From positions 1 through 60,971 of the forward strand of contig NZ_AUEZ01000055.1 of assembly GCF_000426245.1 (NCBI RefSeq): a DNA stretch of 60,971 nucleotides, read 5' to 3'. The position numbers and the translations under genes are program-made. Positions 59,207 through 60,971 of the stretch are shown in pieces. The notes under the pieces were generated by a model that saw only the letters and a program-made list of their open reading frames with translations, was not told where the DNA came from and did no database searches. Numbering within the stretch: the first letter of the stretch is position 1; each line of letters begins with the position of its first letter. Source of the DNA: Bradyrhizobium sp. Ai1a-2 (GTDB lineage Bacteria; Pseudomonadota; Alphaproteobacteria; Rhizobiales; Xanthobacteraceae).

Positions 59207-59329
59207 GCGGCGCCCCGCTCGGCGCAAACGGGACAGTGAGCATCGTCGCCGGTGCTTCCAAAATCCGGCGCATTGCTGCAATCGCGAGATGCATTTGTCG
59301 CGGGCTTGCGGATTTGGCATAACGCCGCC

Positions 59330-60415
59330 GTGAACCTGCTCCCTGCATCGATGGCGCTTGCCATTCCCAGCCGCGCGAACATCCTCAATGCGACCGAGAC
59401 GCTTGTTATCGGCGCCGCGGGCGGGCTGCTGTTTTTGTGGGCAAACCTGCCGGGCGGGCTGATCTCCGGCGCGATGATCGCGGTCGGCATCGCCGCGCTT
59501 GCCGGCCGGCCGCTCACCGTGCCGCCGGTGGTGACCCAGACCGTGCTGATCCTGCTCGGCATCTCGCTGGGCTCCCTGGTGTCGCGGCAACTGATCCAGC
59601 ATGTGAGCGCCTATCCGCTCACCATCGCGTTGCTTTCGCTTGCGACCGTCTGCTCGATCTTCGGCAGCAGCTTCTATTTGCAGCGCGTGCATGGCTGGGA
59701 CCAGACCTCGGCCTTCCTCGCCGGCAGCCCCGGCGCGCTGTCGCAGATCACGATGCTCGCGATCGAAAAGAATGCCGATGTCGCCGCGATCGCCGTGGTG
59801 CAGACCATGCGCGTGATCATCCTGACCGCCGCGTTGCCGTTGATGCTGGCCGCGCTCGGAATAGCGCCGGCGGCGCCGCCGACGATCGCCTCCGCCAGCG
59901 CCTCGCCGATCGAGCTCGCGGCGCTGATCGCAGCCTCCATCGTCGCCGCGTTCGCGCTGCGCTTGGCGAAATTTCCGGCAAGCTGGATGTTCGGCGCGAT
60001 GCTCGCCTCCAGCCTGCTGCACGGGGTCGGCGCGATCGAGGGCGGCCTGCCGCCCTGGGTGCGCGGCGTGGCGCTGGTTGGCATCGGCGCGCTGATCGGA
60101 TCGCGCTTTGCGCGGATGAAGCTCTCGACCCTGCGCAGCCACATCAATGCCGGGCTCGGCTCGTTCGCGGTCGCGATCGCGATCTCCGCGATTTTCGTTG
60201 CCGCGATCACGCTGACCACGCAGGTGCATCTTTCCGACGTCGTCGTCGCTTTTGCCCCCGGCGCGATGGACGCCATGCTGGCGCTGGCGCTGACGCTGCA
60301 TATCGATCCGATCTTCGTCGGCGCCCACCACCTCTCGCGCTTCGTGTTCGTCACCCTGGCAACGCCTGGCATCGTGCACCTGTTCGGCCGCCCGCAGGAG
60401 GATGTGGACGACTAG
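59330..60415 (+). CDS. AbrB-type duplicated membrane protein (putative ammonia monooxygenase-like)
   Basis: This protein of about 361 residues has ten hydrophobic segments in two halves of the AbrB-duplication type (LPGGLISGAMIAVGIAALAG and the matching FPASWMFGAMLASSLLHGVG). It ends HHLSRFVFVTLATPGIVHLFGRP. The family is named AbrB or ammonia-monooxygenase-like in databases but is unrelated to the AbrB DNA-binding protein; its activity is unproven and it is probably a transporter or regulator at the membrane. The start is uncertain (GTG 59252, GTG 59330 or ATG 59351); I use 59330. It is followed by a repeat. Confidence 0.85.
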   Translation: MNLLPASMALAIPSRANILNATETLVIGAAGGLLFLWANLPGGLISGAMIAVGIAALAGRPLTVPPVVTQTVLILLGISLGSLVSRQLIQHVSAYPLTIALLSLATVCSIFGSSFYLQRVHGWDQTSAFLAGSPGALSQITMLAIEKNADVAAIAVVQTMRVIILTAALPLMLAALGIAPAAPPTIASASASPIELAALIAASIVAAFALRLAKFPASWMFGAMLASSLLHGVGAIEGGLPPWVRGVALVGIGALIGSRFARMKLSTLRSHINAGLGSFAVAIAISAIFVAAITLTTQVHLSDVVVAFAPGAMDAMLALALTLHIDPIFVGAHHLSRFVFVTLATPGIVHLFGRPQEDVDD

Positions 60416-60485
60416 TGGGGGCTTTCCCGCACAAGCCCGGGACGACGTGGGGATGGGTTCTGATTCAAATTTCAAACAGCGGTCC

Positions 60486-60572
60486 CGTAGGATGGGTAGA
60501 GCGCAGCGAAACCCATCGCGATGGAGCAAGCGGCGCGAATGATGGGTTTCGCTTCGCTCTACCCATCCTACG
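60486..60572. repeat. Palindromic repeat, CGTAGGATGGGTAGAGCG family
   Basis: The ends CGTAGGATGGGTAGAGCG and CGCTCTACCCATCCTACG are exact complements. It matches the copy at 50168 closely. It lies 70 bp after the AbrB-type gene. Confidence 0.85.
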
Positions 60573-60582
60573 TTTGACTTGA

Positions 60583-60971
60583 CAGCGAGTGCGGGTCCGC
60601 ATTCTCGCGGCGCGTTGCGTCCGAGCTTTGTATCCGTTCCACCCTCCTCGAAATCAGAGGGCGCAGGGAAAGCCGGGTGCTGGTTGCACCCGTGGGTCCC
60701 GTGCAACAAAAAGCACGGGGGTAGGACCACAGGTTCAACCGAAGCATTCCGCCTTTCCCTGCGCGATGGTGTTACGGCTTACTTCGTGCTCTCCCCGGTG
60801 ACCGGGCTTTCTTGCCACCGTCATCTCAAGCGCGAACTTGTTCGCGCGAAAAACTTAGCGCCAGCGTCGGGGCGCCAGGACCACACGACTTCGCCGTCCG
60901 CGATGTGTGTGCTCGTCAGTCACACACTTCGCGTCCACCGCATCTCACCGCAACGTTCGTGACGATCGCGA
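60583..60971. repeat. Long repeated element, running off the right edge
   Basis: About 390 bp of this sequence resemble a repeat I recall as present in many copies in Bradyrhizobium genomes, including the segment AAGCATTCCGCCTTTCCCTG and the GAACTTGTTCGCGCG hairpin. Its open frames give the frequently mis-annotated short proteins with TGSTEAFRLSLRDG and LSPVTGLSC. None has a ribosome binding site or known domain, so no gene is called. Multicopy status must be checked; it is from memory. Confidence 0.6.

Noticed and set aside
58916..60730. 604-codon minus-strand frame opposite the AbrB-type gene
   Set aside because: Antisense shadow that also crosses two repeats.
60579..60962. 127-codon frame in the terminal repeat
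   Set aside because: It matches the spurious proteins known from a repeated element rather than a real gene.
1..60971. tRNA, rRNA, CRISPR arrays and prophage modules
   Set aside because: No tRNA-like T-loop/acceptor combination, no regularly spaced direct repeats and no phage structural genes were seen on reading the window.

Overview
The window is high-GC chromosomal DNA from an alphaproteobacterium, most likely Bradyrhizobium or a close relative. The clues are a TlpA thioredoxin of the Bradyrhizobium japonicum type, a DUF3551 small protein, the etfB-etfA-hydroxybutyryl-CoA dehydrogenase block next to a PduO-type adenosyltransferase, and several families of short palindromic repeats of the kind common in Bradyrhizobium and Rhodopseudomonas. 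No tRNA, rRNA, CRISPR array or prophage was seen. The only classical mobile element is a truncated IS5-like transposase at the left edge.

Layout. 0-3.5 kb: transposase fragment, a HIBADH-type dehydrogenase, then a divergent unit formed by an exosortase-like membrane protein with an overlapping partner gene and, on the other strand, a 75-residue membrane protein whose C-terminus looks like a sorting signal. 3.5-16.3 kb: housekeeping genes (lysA, a LptM-like lipoprotein, argH, tlpA, a YjfB-like protein, hydroxybutyryl-CoA dehydrogenase, etfA/etfB, a cobalamin adenosyltransferase, YihY, a hybrid histidine kinase, gluQ, an AlkA-type glycosylase). 16.3-28.2 kb: a catabolic and regulatory stretch with LysR/nitronate monooxygenase, an orphan ABC solute-binding protein with an acyl-CoA synthetase, AraC, a BBE-type flavoprotein, DUF2855, an FMO-like monooxygenase and an NHL-repeat protein. 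28.2-36 kb: a PhyH dioxygenase, a ClC transporter, an HNH endonuclease, a P450 and a large secreted NlpC/P60-like protein. 36.2-41 kb: a compact operon with an XRE-cupin regulator, MHS transporter, DJ-1/PfpI protein, RidA, MOSC protein and a ferredoxin-fused flavin reductase. 41-50 kb: a Na/Pi symporter, DUF3551, a second P450, a PQQ quinoprotein, dodecin and two AMP-dependent ligases. 52-60.4 kb: Nudix/DUF1810, an HtrA-like protein lacking its catalytic residues, an esterase, a frameshifted SDR with a divergent LysR, DsbA, two small Cys-containing secreted proteins and an AbrB-type membrane protein. A repeated element runs into the right edge.

The two systems most worth following up are the exosortase-like locus at 1.5-3.5 kb, where sorting enzyme, partner protein and candidate substrate lie together around a palindrome-rich regulatory region, and the 36.2-41 kb operon, which reads as a molybdenum-cofactor (MOSC) N-reductase with its own reductase and an imine deaminase. 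A third theme is that the ends of the palindromic repeats repeatedly supply the stop codon of the adjoining gene. All functions are inferred from recalled family motifs; no database search was run.
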